Part shown: positions 21,899-29,592 of the stretch, one piece after another | How positions within the stretch are numbered: the stretch's first letter is position 1 | Layout of the letters: the number at the start of each line of letters is the position of its first letter | The notes under the pieces: generated by a model | Seen by the model: the letters and a program-made list of their open reading frames with translations, nothing else | Databases searched by the model: none | Told to the model about the DNA's origin: nothing | Translations under genes and position numbers: made by a program | DNA from: an uncultured Bacilli bacterium | GTDB lineage: Bacteria; Bacillota_I; Bacilli_A; RF39; UBA660 | Assembly: GCA_944358445.1 (NCBI GenBank) | Contig: CALVRC010000002.1 | Coordinates: 1-64,000 of the forward strand | DNA length: 64,000 bases | Direction: 5' to 3'

Positions 21899-23584
21899 TT
21901 ACATTGTTTTTGGAATATGAATACCTAATAATTCTAGTAAAGATTTTAATACAAAATTATTATATGTTAAAACTATGTCGTAATCATTTTTTATACTTTC
22001 TTCTAAGTTTGCCATATGATTTGTTTGATAAAAGTTATTAGCAATTACAGATAATTCGTATAAATAATTAGCTATAATATGAGGTCTTCTTTCTTTTGAG
22101 GCTTCATCGATAACTGAGCTTACTTCTAATAATTTTAAGCGTAAAGTTCTGTCTATATCATTATATATTTTATCTGATAGTTTTCCATTATTTTTAGTTA
22201 ATAATTTGTTTATTCTTAAATATGTATACAAGATGTAAGGACCTGTTTTACCATTAACTTCACTAAATTTTTTAATATCAAAAATGTAATTTCTAGTTAG
22301 GTCATTTTGTAAATCAGCAAATTTTAAGATAGAGTTAACTATTTTATCTAAGTCTTCTTTATCCATGTTTTTATTTTCTTTACGTAGATTTATGAATTCT
22401 TCTTTTACTGCTTTAATTAAATCTTCAAGTTTTAAGGCGCCACCTGTTCTTGTTTTAAAAGGTTTATTATCTTTACCATTGACAGTTCCATTACCATAAT
22501 GAATTAGCTTTCCTTCATAAATTCCTGTTTTTTTGGCCACTCTAAAGACTTGAGTAAAATACATGCTTTGTCTTGCATCAACAACATATATTATTTCGTC
22601 TGGGTTAAAGTCTTTTTTTCTTTGCCAAATTGTTCCTAAGTCAGATGTAGCATATAAATAAGCGCCATCTGATTTTTGAATTATACAAGGTGGAATATCT
22701 ATTTTATCATTTTCTTCTTTAACATCAACAACTTTAGCTCCATTATCTATTCTAACGCATGGCTGTTTATCTAAATATTCCATCATTTCTGGGAAAACTT
22801 TATAAGCATCACTTTCTCCATACCAATAATCAAAATGTACATCTAAGTAATCATATATTCTTTTAATATCAGAAACTGATAGTTTATATATTTTTTCCCA
22901 TAGTATATGATAATTTGGATCACCTTCTTGAAGTTTTTTTGTTATTTCAGCGCAGGCTTTACGAACATTTTCATCCTCTTTACATAAAGCACTCATTTTA
23001 GGATATGTGACATTTAAGTAATTTAAATCAAATTCAATATCTTCATATTTTGTGTTTGGAAAATCATTTAAAATACCATAAATAACTTGTCCCATTTGGG
23101 CACCAATATCACCTAGATGAACATCTCCTATTGTATGATTACCTTTGAATTTTAAAATATTATTTATAGCTTGTCCAATTATAGCGGTTCTTAGATGTCC
23201 AACATGAAGTGGTTTAGCAACGTTTGGTCCACCATAATCAATGACGATTGTTTCATTTTCTAAAGTGGCTCCTAGTTTATCTTTTTGCATTAATGATTTT
23301 AATGAATCGTTGATTAATTTATCACTGACATTAATATTAATGAAACCTGGTTTAGAGACAGAAACTTCTTTGAAATAATTTTCAAATTTTTCGTTTTCTT
23401 TTAATTGGTTTACAATTTCTTCGGCAATCATGAATGGAGCTTTATGATAAAGTTTTGCTAATTTAAAAGCGTCATCGCACTGGAAATCTACACCATCCAT
23501 GTTTGATTTTACAACTTTTGTTTTATATTCATAGTTTAAATTTTTTAATGTTTCATTTAAGATGTTTTCTAATTTTTCAATCAT
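21899..23584 (-). CDS. argS: Arginine--tRNA ligase
   Basis: The 561-aa class I aminoacyl-tRNA synthetase has the ArgRS N-terminal additional domain (residues 1-110), the HIGH-like motif PNVAKPLHVGHLRTAIIG and the ArgRS DVHLGDIGAQMGQVIYG segment. The KMSK region is replaced by a FKTRTGGALKLEDL-type loop, as in many ArgRS. The anticodon-binding DALR domain follows (YLYELSVIANNFYQ, LLELLGIHIPKTM). It charges tRNA-Arg. The start ATG 23584 follows AAAGGAGG. A T-box leader with an Arg specifier codon precedes it, confirming the identity independently. Confidence 0.97.
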   Translation of the reverse strand: MIEKLENILNETLKNLNYEYKTKVVKSNMDGVDFQCDDAFKLAKLYHKAPFMIAEEIVNQLKENEKFENYFKEVSVSKPGFININVSDKLINDSLKSLMQKDKLGATLENETIVIDYGGPNVAKPLHVGHLRTAIIGQAINNILKFKGNHTIGDVHLGDIGAQMGQVIYGILNDFPNTKYEDIEFDLNYLNVTYPKMSALCKEDENVRKACAEITKKLQEGDPNYHILWEKIYKLSVSDIKRIYDYLDVHFDYWYGESDAYKVFPEMMEYLDKQPCVRIDNGAKVVDVKEENDKIDIPPCIIQKSDGAYLYATSDLGTIWQRKKDFNPDEIIYVVDARQSMYFTQVFRVAKKTGIYEGKLIHYGNGTVNGKDNKPFKTRTGGALKLEDLIKAVKEEFINLRKENKNMDKEDLDKIVNSILKFADLQNDLTRNYIFDIKKFSEVNGKTGPYILYTYLRINKLLTKNNGKLSDKIYNDIDRTLRLKLLEVSSVIDEASKERRPHIIANYLYELSVIANNFYQTNHMANLEESIKNDYDIVLTYNNFVLKSLLELLGIHIPKTM

Positions 23585-23599
23585 TTTATTTCCTCCTTT

Positions 23600-23830
23600 T
23601 TATATAAAAATCCCTATAAAATAAGGACGAGTTTTTACCCGCGGTGCCACCTTACTTCATAGAGATTCTATGCGACTTTAATCTTTAATGCAGATTATAC
23701 AACGACTGTTTTTAGGGATGCGTTCATAAGGATATATTGCTTAGCTTCCACTTATCTAAGCTCACTATAAATATATTTATCTTATTACTATTTCCCTCAT
23801 GTCTTGCTATTAATTATATAAAAATGTGGT
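23600..23830 (-). promoter_or_regulatory. T-box riboswitch of argS (tRNA-Arg sensing)
   Basis: The T-box core GGTGGCACCGCGG is at 23651-23639 on the minus strand. A terminator stem (TCCTTAT..ATAGGGA, then TTTTTATAT) lies between it and the gene. In the upstream specifier loop the sequence ATGAACGCATCC offers codon CGC (23722-23720), which is Arg. Uncharged tRNA-Arg should bind here and allow transcription of argS. Confidence 0.9.
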
Positions 23831-23860
23831 TTATTTGTCAAACTTTATGTACGATAAAAG

Positions 23861-23878
23861 AAAAGTCCATGGACTTTT
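23861..23878 (-). terminator. Palindromic terminator of the small spore peptide genes
   Basis: A perfect 18-bp palindrome (AAAAGTCCATGGACTTTT) is followed on the minus strand by TTTCTTTTATC. Confidence 0.55.
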
Positions 23879-23884
23879 CCCTTA

Positions 23885-24007
23885 TTAAAAGAATACAGAC
23901 CCTAGTAAAATAGCTAAAAGTATATAAAGCACTAATACTATTAAGTAGCTATTATTACTTGTACATTGTCTTTCACATGGTCTTTCACATGAATTATTGC
24001 AAGCCAT
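23885..24007 (-). CDS. YjcZ-like small Cys-rich membrane peptide, probable sporulation protein
   Basis: The 40-aa peptide MACNNSCERPCERQC.. carries four Cys in its polar head and ends in a single hydrophobic helix (YLIVLVLYILLAILLGSVFF). This resembles the YjcZ/SscA class of tiny sporulation proteins. SD AAAGGAGTAATT precedes the ATG. It follows a second, shorter peptide of the same type by 19 bp; the pair is probably one transcript. Confidence 0.65.
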   Translation of the reverse strand: MACNNSCERPCERQCTSNNSYLIVLVLYILLAILLGSVFF

Positions 24008-24026
24008 AATTACTCCTTTCTAGGGC

Positions 24027-24110
24027 TTATAAATAAGCTCCAAGTATGATTATTAAAAGAATAAATAGTACTAATACGATTGCTGCTGAACTTACTCCAG
24101 TATTACACAT
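24027..24110 (-). CDS. YjcZ-like small hydrophobic peptide, probable sporulation protein
   Basis: The 27-aa peptide MCNTGVSSAAIVLVLFILLI.. is nearly all one hydrophobic helix ending GAYL, the YjcZ-family pattern (xxxALIVVLFILLVIVG). SD AAAGGAGGATG precedes it. A sequence fitting the SigK consensus (AC, 16 bp, CATAAAATA) lies 31 bp upstream, in line with mother-cell expression. Confidence 0.68.
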   Translation of the reverse strand: MCNTGVSSAAIVLVLFILLIIILGAYL

Positions 24111-24140
24111 ATAAATCATCCTCCTTTTTACCTTTCACAT

Positions 24141-24167
24141 TATTTTATGGAAATTTTTAGTTTGTGT
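24141..24167 (-). promoter_or_regulatory. SigK-like promoter of the YjcZ-like peptides
   Basis: On the minus strand AC (24167-24166), 16 bp, then CATAAAATA (24149-24141), matching AC-N16/17-CATANNNTA. Short consensus, so chance agreement is possible. Confidence 0.4.
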
Positions 24168-24198
24168 GATTACTTATGGGTAAAAATAAATAAAAATG

Positions 24199-24227
24199 TT
24201 GAAATTTAAAGGAAAATTTGGTATTAT
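24199..24227 (+). promoter_or_regulatory. Sigma-A type promoter of prsA
   Basis: TTGAAA (24199-24204), 17-bp spacer and TATTAT (24222-24227), about 40 bp before the prsA start. Confidence 0.7.
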
Positions 24228-24267
24228 TTTATATGTATGAAAGCATACATATGAAAGGAAGATTGAC

Positions 24268-25257
24268 GTGAAAAAGAAAAAAATATTTGCTTTAGTGTTA
24301 GTGGCTACGTTAATGCTTACTGGTTGTGGCAGTAAAGCTACTTTAAAAAATGGTGAAGAAGTTGTAGCTACACTTAAAGGTAAATCTATTACTGCAGAAG
24401 ATTTATATGATGAGCTAAAGAAACAAGGTGGTGCAGTTACTTTAACTAACATGATTGATGAGTTTGTTGTTAATAAGGAAATTAAAACTGATGACGATGC
24501 TGAGTCTTATGCTGAATCACAATTAAGTTCATATAAAAAATCTTATCAAAGTTATGGTCAAGATTTTAACGCCGCTCTAACTGCTGCTGGATATTCTGGT
24601 GAAGATGAATTTAAAGATGAACTTATTTTAGAGTATAAGAAAAATGTTGCAACAGAAAATTATGTTAAGGATGAACTTACTGACGATGAAATTAAAAAAT
24701 ATTATGATGATAACATTTATGGAGATATTGAAGCTAGACATATTTTAATTAGTCCTAATACTAAAGATGATATGACTGATGATGAAAAAGATGAAGCTGA
24801 AAAGAAAGCTAAAAAAGAAGCTGAAGATATTATTAAGAAACTTGACAAGGGTGAAAAATTTGAAGATTTAGCAAAAGAATATTCTGATGATGAAGGTACT
24901 GCTAGTAAAGGTGGAAAACTTACTGTTACTTATGGCTCTGTTGTTGATGAATTTTGGGATGGAGCTAGTGAGTTAAAAGATGGTGAATATTCTAAAGAAC
25001 CAGTTAAATCTGAATATGGTTACCACATTATTTACCGTATTAAACAAAAAGAAAAACCTGAGTTAAAAGAAGTTAGAGATGATGTTATTGATAAATTAGT
25101 GGAAGAAAAAATGAATAATGACTCTACTTTACAAACTAAAGCTTTAATGGCTTTAAGGAAGAAATATAATTTAGAAATTTCTGATGATGAACTTAAAAAA
25201 TCTTATGATAATTCGGTAAATAGTGCTTTAAGTGCAAATCAAAACAGTTCAAATTAA
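24268..25257 (+). CDS. prsA: PrsA-like foldase lipoprotein (parvulin peptidyl-prolyl isomerase)
   Basis: The 329-aa protein has a lipoprotein signal (MKKKKIFALVLVATLMLTGCGS; lipobox LTGC) and an N-terminal SurA/PrsA-like helical region. A parvulin domain spans about residues 145-250 (ARHILISPNTKDD, GEKFEDLAKEYSDDEGTASKGGKL, SEYGYHIIYR), and a helical C-terminus follows. PrsA sits on the outer face of the membrane and folds secreted proteins, which would include the abundant surface proteins of this genome. It uses a GTG start after AAAGGAAG. It converges with recX with a 4-bp overlap. Confidence 0.92.
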   Translation: MKKKKIFALVLVATLMLTGCGSKATLKNGEEVVATLKGKSITAEDLYDELKKQGGAVTLTNMIDEFVVNKEIKTDDDAESYAESQLSSYKKSYQSYGQDFNAALTAAGYSGEDEFKDELILEYKKNVATENYVKDELTDDEIKKYYDDNIYGDIEARHILISPNTKDDMTDDEKDEAEKKAKKEAEDIIKKLDKGEKFEDLAKEYSDDEGTASKGGKLTVTYGSVVDEFWDGASELKDGEYSKEPVKSEYGYHIIYRIKQKEKPELKEVRDDVIDKLVEEKMNNDSTLQTKALMALRKKYNLEISDDELKKSYDNSVNSALSANQNSSN

Positions 25258-26021
25258 TGAACTGTTTTTTCTATGAAATCATATATTTCTTCACTTGTAA
25301 ATCCTTTTAAATATAGTTTTTGTTTTAATTTTGTTTTTAACGTATATCCTTCATATTTTGTTTTTAATTTATTATATATTTTTTCCATTTCTTTTTCTAA
25401 TTTACTATTGTCTAATTTTATGTTTTCTAAATGATTATTTATATCTTCTCTACTATACCCTAAATTAGATAAATACAAGGTTAATTTTTGCTTGAAAATA
25501 TGTTCTGTATCTTTGGTGTTTGATTTTATTTTTTTATTTATAATTTTTTCTATTTTTTCGTCAATTAAATTTTGCGTAAAATTATTTAAAGCATTTTCAA
25601 TATATATGCTATCTATTTGATTTTCTTCTAATTCTTTTTTTATTTTATAAGGTCCTTCTAAGGTTAAACTAATCTTATCATTACAGTAACTTTCAGCATA
25701 TATTTCATCGTTTAAAAGTCCTATTTCTTTGAGCGCACAAATAATTTTGTTTTGATCTTTTGTTGAAACTCCATTTTTACTTAATGTTTTTCTTATTTCA
25801 TATTCACTGCGAAGTTTTCTATTAATCATTTTTAAAACTTTATTATAATTTTCATAGTATACTGTTTCTTCTTTTATTTTGTCTAATTCTTTTTTGTTTA
25901 TTTTTTTATCATATAAAAGATTGTTATTAATAATAACTTGATCATTTGTAGTTATTACTTCATCATTATCTAAAAATATTTTATATTTAGCTCCGACTTT
26001 TTTTATGTTTTTTATTTTCAT
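25254..26021 (-). CDS. recX: Regulatory protein RecX
   Basis: The 255-aa protein has repeated RecX-type three-helix units (LRSEYEIRKTLSKNGVS, IICALKEIGLLNDEIYAESYCNDKI, GPYKIKKELEENQID, LYLSNLGYSREDI, LKQKLYLKGFTSEEIYDFIE). RecX modulates RecA filaments. The length is normal for Bacilli-type RecX. It starts at ATG 26021, after GGTGAT. No recA is in the window. Confidence 0.85.
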   Translation of the reverse strand: MKIKNIKKVGAKYKIFLDNDEVITTNDQVIINNNLLYDKKINKKELDKIKEETVYYENYNKVLKMINRKLRSEYEIRKTLSKNGVSTKDQNKIICALKEIGLLNDEIYAESYCNDKISLTLEGPYKIKKELEENQIDSIYIENALNNFTQNLIDEKIEKIINKKIKSNTKDTEHIFKQKLTLYLSNLGYSREDINNHLENIKLDNSKLEKEMEKIYNKLKTKYEGYTLKTKLKQKLYLKGFTSEEIYDFIEKTVH

Positions 26022-26123
26022 TTACATCACCAATAATTATTATATAAGAAATGAAATAAATAAGTAAATATAAATTTTAAAACAGCGCCTATTTTTAGGT
26101 GCTGCTTCAATTTAAATATGTAT

Positions 26124-26662
26124 TTATGACACTATAGTAAATGGGGCTTCTTTACTTCCACTGCCAGTCAATTGAGTATCTGCTTTTAGGAAAACTACTG
26201 GGCGGGGAGCGTAACTACTACCAGGCAGCACGGGTGCGGTATAAATGCTAAGCACACATGCGTTAAAACTATCCACACCAGCATACCAAACTTGAGAAGA
26301 AGCACTACCAGACTCATTAGAAAAGGCATTTATTGTCCAATAAAATAATGAACTTGCATTTCCTTTATTTAATAGGTAATTGCTATTACACGCATCCTTG
26401 AATCTCCCGGTGAAACTAAGTTTGTTTTAAACGTTGTGGTTGTATCATCGTGGGTTGGAGTCATAGCATCACTTGCCTGTCCACTTTGAACCGTACTTTG
26501 TATATCAGTTATTTTAACTAAGAAGTTAGTAGCTATATTAGATGTTCCTGATATTTTTAATTGTGATTGAAAAGCCGCATATCCTACTCCCATTATTAAA
26601 AGTATTGCACATAATCCCATAATTATATAATTTCTATTTGTCCTACTTAATTTTTTGTTCAT
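26124..26662 (-). pseudogene. Decayed TasA-like adhesin (internal deletion plus frameshift)
   Basis: The 5' part encodes a normal TasA-like start (MNKKLSRTNRNYII, MGVGYAAFQSQLKISGTSNI, NLVSPGDS) and then runs out of frame into RMRVIAITY and a stop at 26369. Directly after the junction another frame encodes the C-terminal end of the adhesin-like module (DACNSNYLLNKG, FYWTINAFS, ending RPVVFLKADTQLTGSGSKEAPFTIVS). About 250 residues between the two parts, relative to the intact gene at 15329, are missing. The remnant keeps a GC-rich island at 26195-26315 like that of the intact gene. The 97-aa truncated reading frame may still be expressed. Confidence 0.82.
26195..26315 (-). other. Candidate relic variable region in the decayed adhesin
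   Basis: 30 of 39 codons (from AAT GAG TCT to CCC CGC) end in C or T, and 26221-26280 has 30/60 GC by hand count against AT-rich surroundings. The position just before RPVVFL equals that of the island in the intact gene before SPAVYL. Confidence 0.45.
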
Positions 26663-26769
26663 TGTTTAAATCCTTTCTACTATTATGAATATTTTTTTAT
26701 TCATACCCTATTTTAATTATAAAATAATTTCAAACAATAAGCAACAAGTGCTTTTTTGTTTACGTAAAC

Positions 26770-26803
26770 AAAAAACAAGTAATTTTTGAAATCACTCGTT
26801 TTA
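26770..26803 (-). terminator. Terminator of the Rpn-type gene
   Basis: An imperfect stem (AACGAGTGATTT / AATTACTTGTT with G-U pairs) overlaps the stop codon and is followed on the minus strand by TTTTTTGTTT. Confidence 0.5.
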
Positions 26804-27727
26804 GCTTTGCTTTTGCAATTCTTGAATATCTTGTATAGTTAGACCAGTTGCTTTTGAAATATCTTCTAAGCTCATTTTCATATTAAGCATATTTTTAACT
26901 ATTTGTGTTTGGTTTTCCTTAATTCCTTCAGCTCTTCCTTTATTTGTTGCCTCTTCTAGTTCATTATACTTAACTAATGCATCCATCTTATCTTTTTGCC
27001 AGGAATGTATTGTGAATTCATCCATACTCATATTTACCACCATCTCCATTAACCTTTTAACTTCATCTTCTTCTAAAACTATGCTTACAAGTTCATAAAG
27101 TTCTGTAAATGTCCTTGCGGTTAATATTGTAAGCCATATGACGTCTTCATCTTTTACTCCATTATAATATAAATCTCTATACCGTTCAAGCCCTTTGACT
27201 ATTGTATCATTTGGAGAATATATTTTTTTAGTCTTTGTACCATATAAAACTATGACATCTTCTAGTATTTCTTCAGATGGATTCGCGTTTAAATTAATTT
27301 GATATAGTCTTTTTTCTTTTAACTGTTTAATGTTTTCACCTTTTTCAAAGATAAGGTTTGATATTCTATTTTTATATTCTATATTTCTTTCTACGACATT
27401 TTCAAACTTACTTCTATTCATTTCAATATCAACAAATATGGTTTTATTTATAACAACTAGAATATCTACTATCTCGCCGTGTTCATTTTTATTTAAAACA
27501 GGTAATTCTCCATCTATAATTTGAACTTTATCTTCTTTGCCTATGGTTATAGGAAGAGTAACATTTAAAAATTTTTTTAACAAATCTAAATTACGTTTAA
27601 AAACACCTTTAAAAACTATATCATAACTTAAAGGAATTAAGGATATTTTTTGGTCTAACTCTTTAACAGATTGTTTTGTGAATGTAATATTTTTTCCTCC
27701 TTTTCTTGCCCCTTCATAGATTAACAT
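26801..27727 (-). CDS. Rpn family recombination-promoting nuclease / PD-(D/E)XK transposase-like protein
   Basis: The product resembles Rpn/YhgA-type proteins: LSYDIVFKGVFKRNLDLLKKFLN at the start, then a PD-(D/E)XK core (VDILVVINKTIFVDIEMNR, with D..D-I-E spacing) and a C-terminal tail with GRAEGIKENQTQIVKNMLNMKMSLEDISKATGLTIQDIQEL. Such nucleases are spread by horizontal transfer and promote RecA-independent recombination in E. coli. The ATG 27727 has no SD; AAAGGAGG lies 7 nt before an ATT at 27688, giving MTFTKQSVKELDQK, so an AUU start (295 aa) is likely. Confidence 0.82.
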   Translation of the reverse strand: MLIYEGARKGGKNITFTKQSVKELDQKISLIPLSYDIVFKGVFKRNLDLLKKFLNVTLPITIGKEDKVQIIDGELPVLNKNEHGEIVDILVVINKTIFVDIEMNRSKFENVVERNIEYKNRISNLIFEKGENIKQLKEKRLYQINLNANPSEEILEDVIVLYGTKTKKIYSPNDTIVKGLERYRDLYYNGVKDEDVIWLTILTARTFTELYELVSIVLEEDEVKRLMEMVVNMSMDEFTIHSWQKDKMDALVKYNELEEATNKGRAEGIKENQTQIVKNMLNMKMSLEDISKATGLTIQDIQELQKQS

Positions 27728-27760
27728 ACGACATTTTATACTCTTTTTCCTTCTTAAATA

Positions 27761-28120
27761 TTAAAAAAACAACAATTTTGTGTTGTTTTTCGTTCTAATA
27801 GATAATAGAGAGCCGTTTAATAAATTATCAATTATATTTTTCCATACTTCAAATGATAGCTTACTATGACAAATTATTGTATTTGATGTTTCTGATGAAG
27901 TGGCCTTACAGCCACTACAAATATATTTTTGAATACCATTTTTTGTTTTTCCATTCTTATGTAGTTTACATCCACATTTCTCACAAAATATTTCTTTATC
28001 TTTAAATTTAGAAATAATTTTTGAATTTGAACTTTTAGTTGAACATAAATCAGATAAATGCTCAATAATATAATTTTTAAATTCGATAATAGTTACTGGA
28101 TCTAAGTCTTTAATATTCAT
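27761..28120 (-). pseudogene. Truncated transposase N-terminus with zinc ribbon
   Basis: The 119-aa frame has a zinc-ribbon CEKCGCKLHKNGKTKNGIQKYICSGC, typical of the N-terminus of IS1595-like and similar transposases, then FEVWKNIIDNLLNGSLLSIR before an unrelated TKNNTKLLFF end. The DDE/DDN catalytic domain is absent, so this is an insertion-sequence remnant. The elaborate inverted repeats at 28131-28232 immediately upstream probably belong to the same element. Confidence 0.7.
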
Positions 28121-28130
28121 ACTACAAAAA

Positions 28131-28232
28131 TATCCTTAATCAGTTAGTCCCAATCATTCTTAATCGCCAAATCAAAAATTGTAGAGAGACTAACTGATTA
28201 AGGATACTTCCTTTCTACATTTTTGATTTGGC
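28131..28232. repeat. Interlocked inverted repeats upstream of the transposase remnant
   Basis: Two long inverted repeats are interleaved. TATCCTTAATCAGTTAGTC (28131-28149) pairs perfectly with 28188-28206. GCCAAATCAAAAATTGTAGA (28166-28185) pairs with 28214-28232 with one bulged T. In the minus-strand RNA the second-formed helix would be followed by TTTTTG, so the two helices are either mutually exclusive (attenuator) or form a pseudoknot. Confidence 0.8.
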
Positions 28233-28305
28233 TATACTAATTATATCACACTTTTCATTTATCAGTCATAAAGTTGAACACAACTTACGTAAAAAAAGAA
28301 AAGTT

Positions 28306-28533
28306 TTAAAGCTTTTCTATCAGAATATTTTTAGTATCTTTTAGTCTTAAGGCCATAATTGTATTTTTTATTTTGTAGGCTCGCATATTATCACCAAAGT
28401 TTTTAAGTATTAGTTTTATTTTTTCTCCTTTTACAAAGCCTATATCCATGAGTCTTCTTTTAATGTTTTTATCGGTATCTACTGATTTAATTATTCCCTC
28501 TTCATTTATTTTTAATTCATTTAAACTAATCAT
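28306..28533 (-). CDS. feoA: FeoA family protein
   Basis: The 75-aa protein has the FeoA SH3-like pattern (EEGIIKSVDTDKNIKRRLMDIGFVKGEKIKLILKNFG..MRAYKIKNTIMALRLKDT). FeoA assists FeoB ferrous iron transport, but no feoB is adjacent here, so it may be a stand-alone member or serve a distant feoB. Divergent from sspI. Confidence 0.85.
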   Translation of the reverse strand: MISLNELKINEEGIIKSVDTDKNIKRRLMDIGFVKGEKIKLILKNFGDNMRAYKIKNTIMALRLKDTKNILIEKL

Positions 28534-28553
28534 ATTATATTATATGTTTTTTT

Positions 28554-28584
28554 TGAATAATTGTTATATTTTAAGTACATAATA
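28554..28584 (+). promoter_or_regulatory. SigG/SigF-like promoter of sspI
   Basis: TGAATA (28554-28559), 18-bp spacer and CATAATA (28578-28584) match the forespore SigG consensus (TGAATA / CATACTA) closely and stand 18 bp before the sspI start codon. Confidence 0.65.
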
Positions 28585-28602
28585 GATTTGAGGAGGAAAA
28601 AA

Positions 28603-28809
28603 ATGAATATAAGTATTAAGAATCATATTATGAATAATTTTAAAGGAGCAAGTAAGAATGATATTAAAGAATCAATTGTTTCATCTTTTAATGATAAAGA
28701 TGAAATAACTTTACCTGGTTTAGGAGTTTTTTTCGGGATTGTTTGGAGTAATAGTTCTCAAGAAGAACAAAATAGAATTTTAGATATTTTAAAAGATAAC
28801 CTTTCTTAG
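28603..28809 (+). CDS. sspI: Small acid-soluble spore protein SspI
   Basis: The 68-aa product MNISIKNHIMNNFKGASKNDIKESI..EITLPGLGVFFGIVW.. matches SspI, whose core is LPGLGVLFEVIW. SspI is a minor spore-core protein made in the forespore. ATG 28603 follows GAGGAGG; an in-frame upstream ATG at 28561 lies inside the promoter and is rejected. A SigG-like promoter precedes it and a hairpin terminator (28792-28820) follows. Confidence 0.88.
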   Translation: MNISIKNHIMNNFKGASKNDIKESIVSSFNDKDEITLPGLGVFFGIVWSNSSQEEQNRILDILKDNLS

Positions 28810-28820
28810 GGTTATCTTTT
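28792..28820. terminator. Bidirectional terminator after sspI
   Basis: Stem AAAGATAACC / GGTTATCTTT around the sspI stop, T tract on the plus strand; convergent with the gene ending at 28820. Confidence 0.75.
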
Positions 28821-29539
28821 TAGTTTGTTCTAACAAATTCTGGTTTAGAAAATTTATCACCATTGATTGTTACTTGATATGTTGAACCATTTATTGTTTG
28901 GTTAGATGTGTCTGTAAATCTTGTTTTAAATGTAATATTTGTTTCTGTGAAGGTAAAACTATTTGGATCGATTGTTTTAGATGTTACTATATTGTCTATG
29001 TTTTGAATAGCTGGGTCTGCTATTTTAGTATCTTCTAGGGTTTCTTTTAAATCATATAATTTGACGGCATTATTTGAAAATACTAAGACATTTGACTGTC
29101 CATCATTATTATCTAATGTGAATAGTTTATCACCATAAATTCCAAATTTAATATTGGATACATTATCAATTTTAGATGCATATCTTTTATCATTTATGTA
29201 TAAACCTGCTCTATTTCCATTTTGATCTGAGAATATAACTGTTACATTTAGTTTTTTACCGTTTACTTCAAGGTTATTTACATTGTATCTGCTATAGCCA
29301 TTTTTACATTTTGGACCAGTTAAACCATTATATTCATCCATAGTTAAATTGAATGTACATTCATTTGAGATTTCTGGATATGGATTAACATCTACTATTG
29401 GTGCTGTTGTGGCATTTTGTTCTTTTGAATTTTCTTTCTTTGGATTATTTAATACTGTAAATGTTAAAGCTATTATTAAACCAATTACTACAATCATTAA
29501 AATATAAACTAAAATTAATTTTGTTTTTTCCCCTTTCAT
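28820..29539 (-). CDS. Hypothetical membrane-anchored extracellular protein
   Basis: I do not recognise this 239-aa protein. It has an N-terminal membrane anchor (TKLILVYILMIVVIGLIIALTF), a polar linker and an extracellular domain with two Cys (NECTFNLTMDEYNGLTGPKCKNGYS) that may form a disulfide. ATG 29539 follows GAGGTGA; an in-frame GTG at 29548 overlaps that SD. It ends 11 bp from sspI, convergent. Confidence 0.75.
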   Translation of the reverse strand: MKGEKTKLILVYILMIVVIGLIIALTFTVLNNPKKENSKEQNATTAPIVDVNPYPEISNECTFNLTMDEYNGLTGPKCKNGYSRYNVNNLEVNGKKLNVTVIFSDQNGNRAGLYINDKRYASKIDNVSNIKFGIYGDKLFTLDNNDGQSNVLVFSNNAVKLYDLKETLEDTKIADPAIQNIDNIVTSKTIDPNSFTFTETNITFKTRFTDTSNQTINGSTYQVTINGDKFSKPEFVRTN

Positions 29540-29592
29540 TTCTTTCACCTCTATTATAAGAATAACATATTTTTAGGTAAAAATATATAGTT

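Noticed and set aside
26801-28120. Rpn-type gene and transposase relic as one intact transposon
   Set aside because: They belong to different families, the transposase lacks its catalytic domain, and no common terminal repeats flank both.
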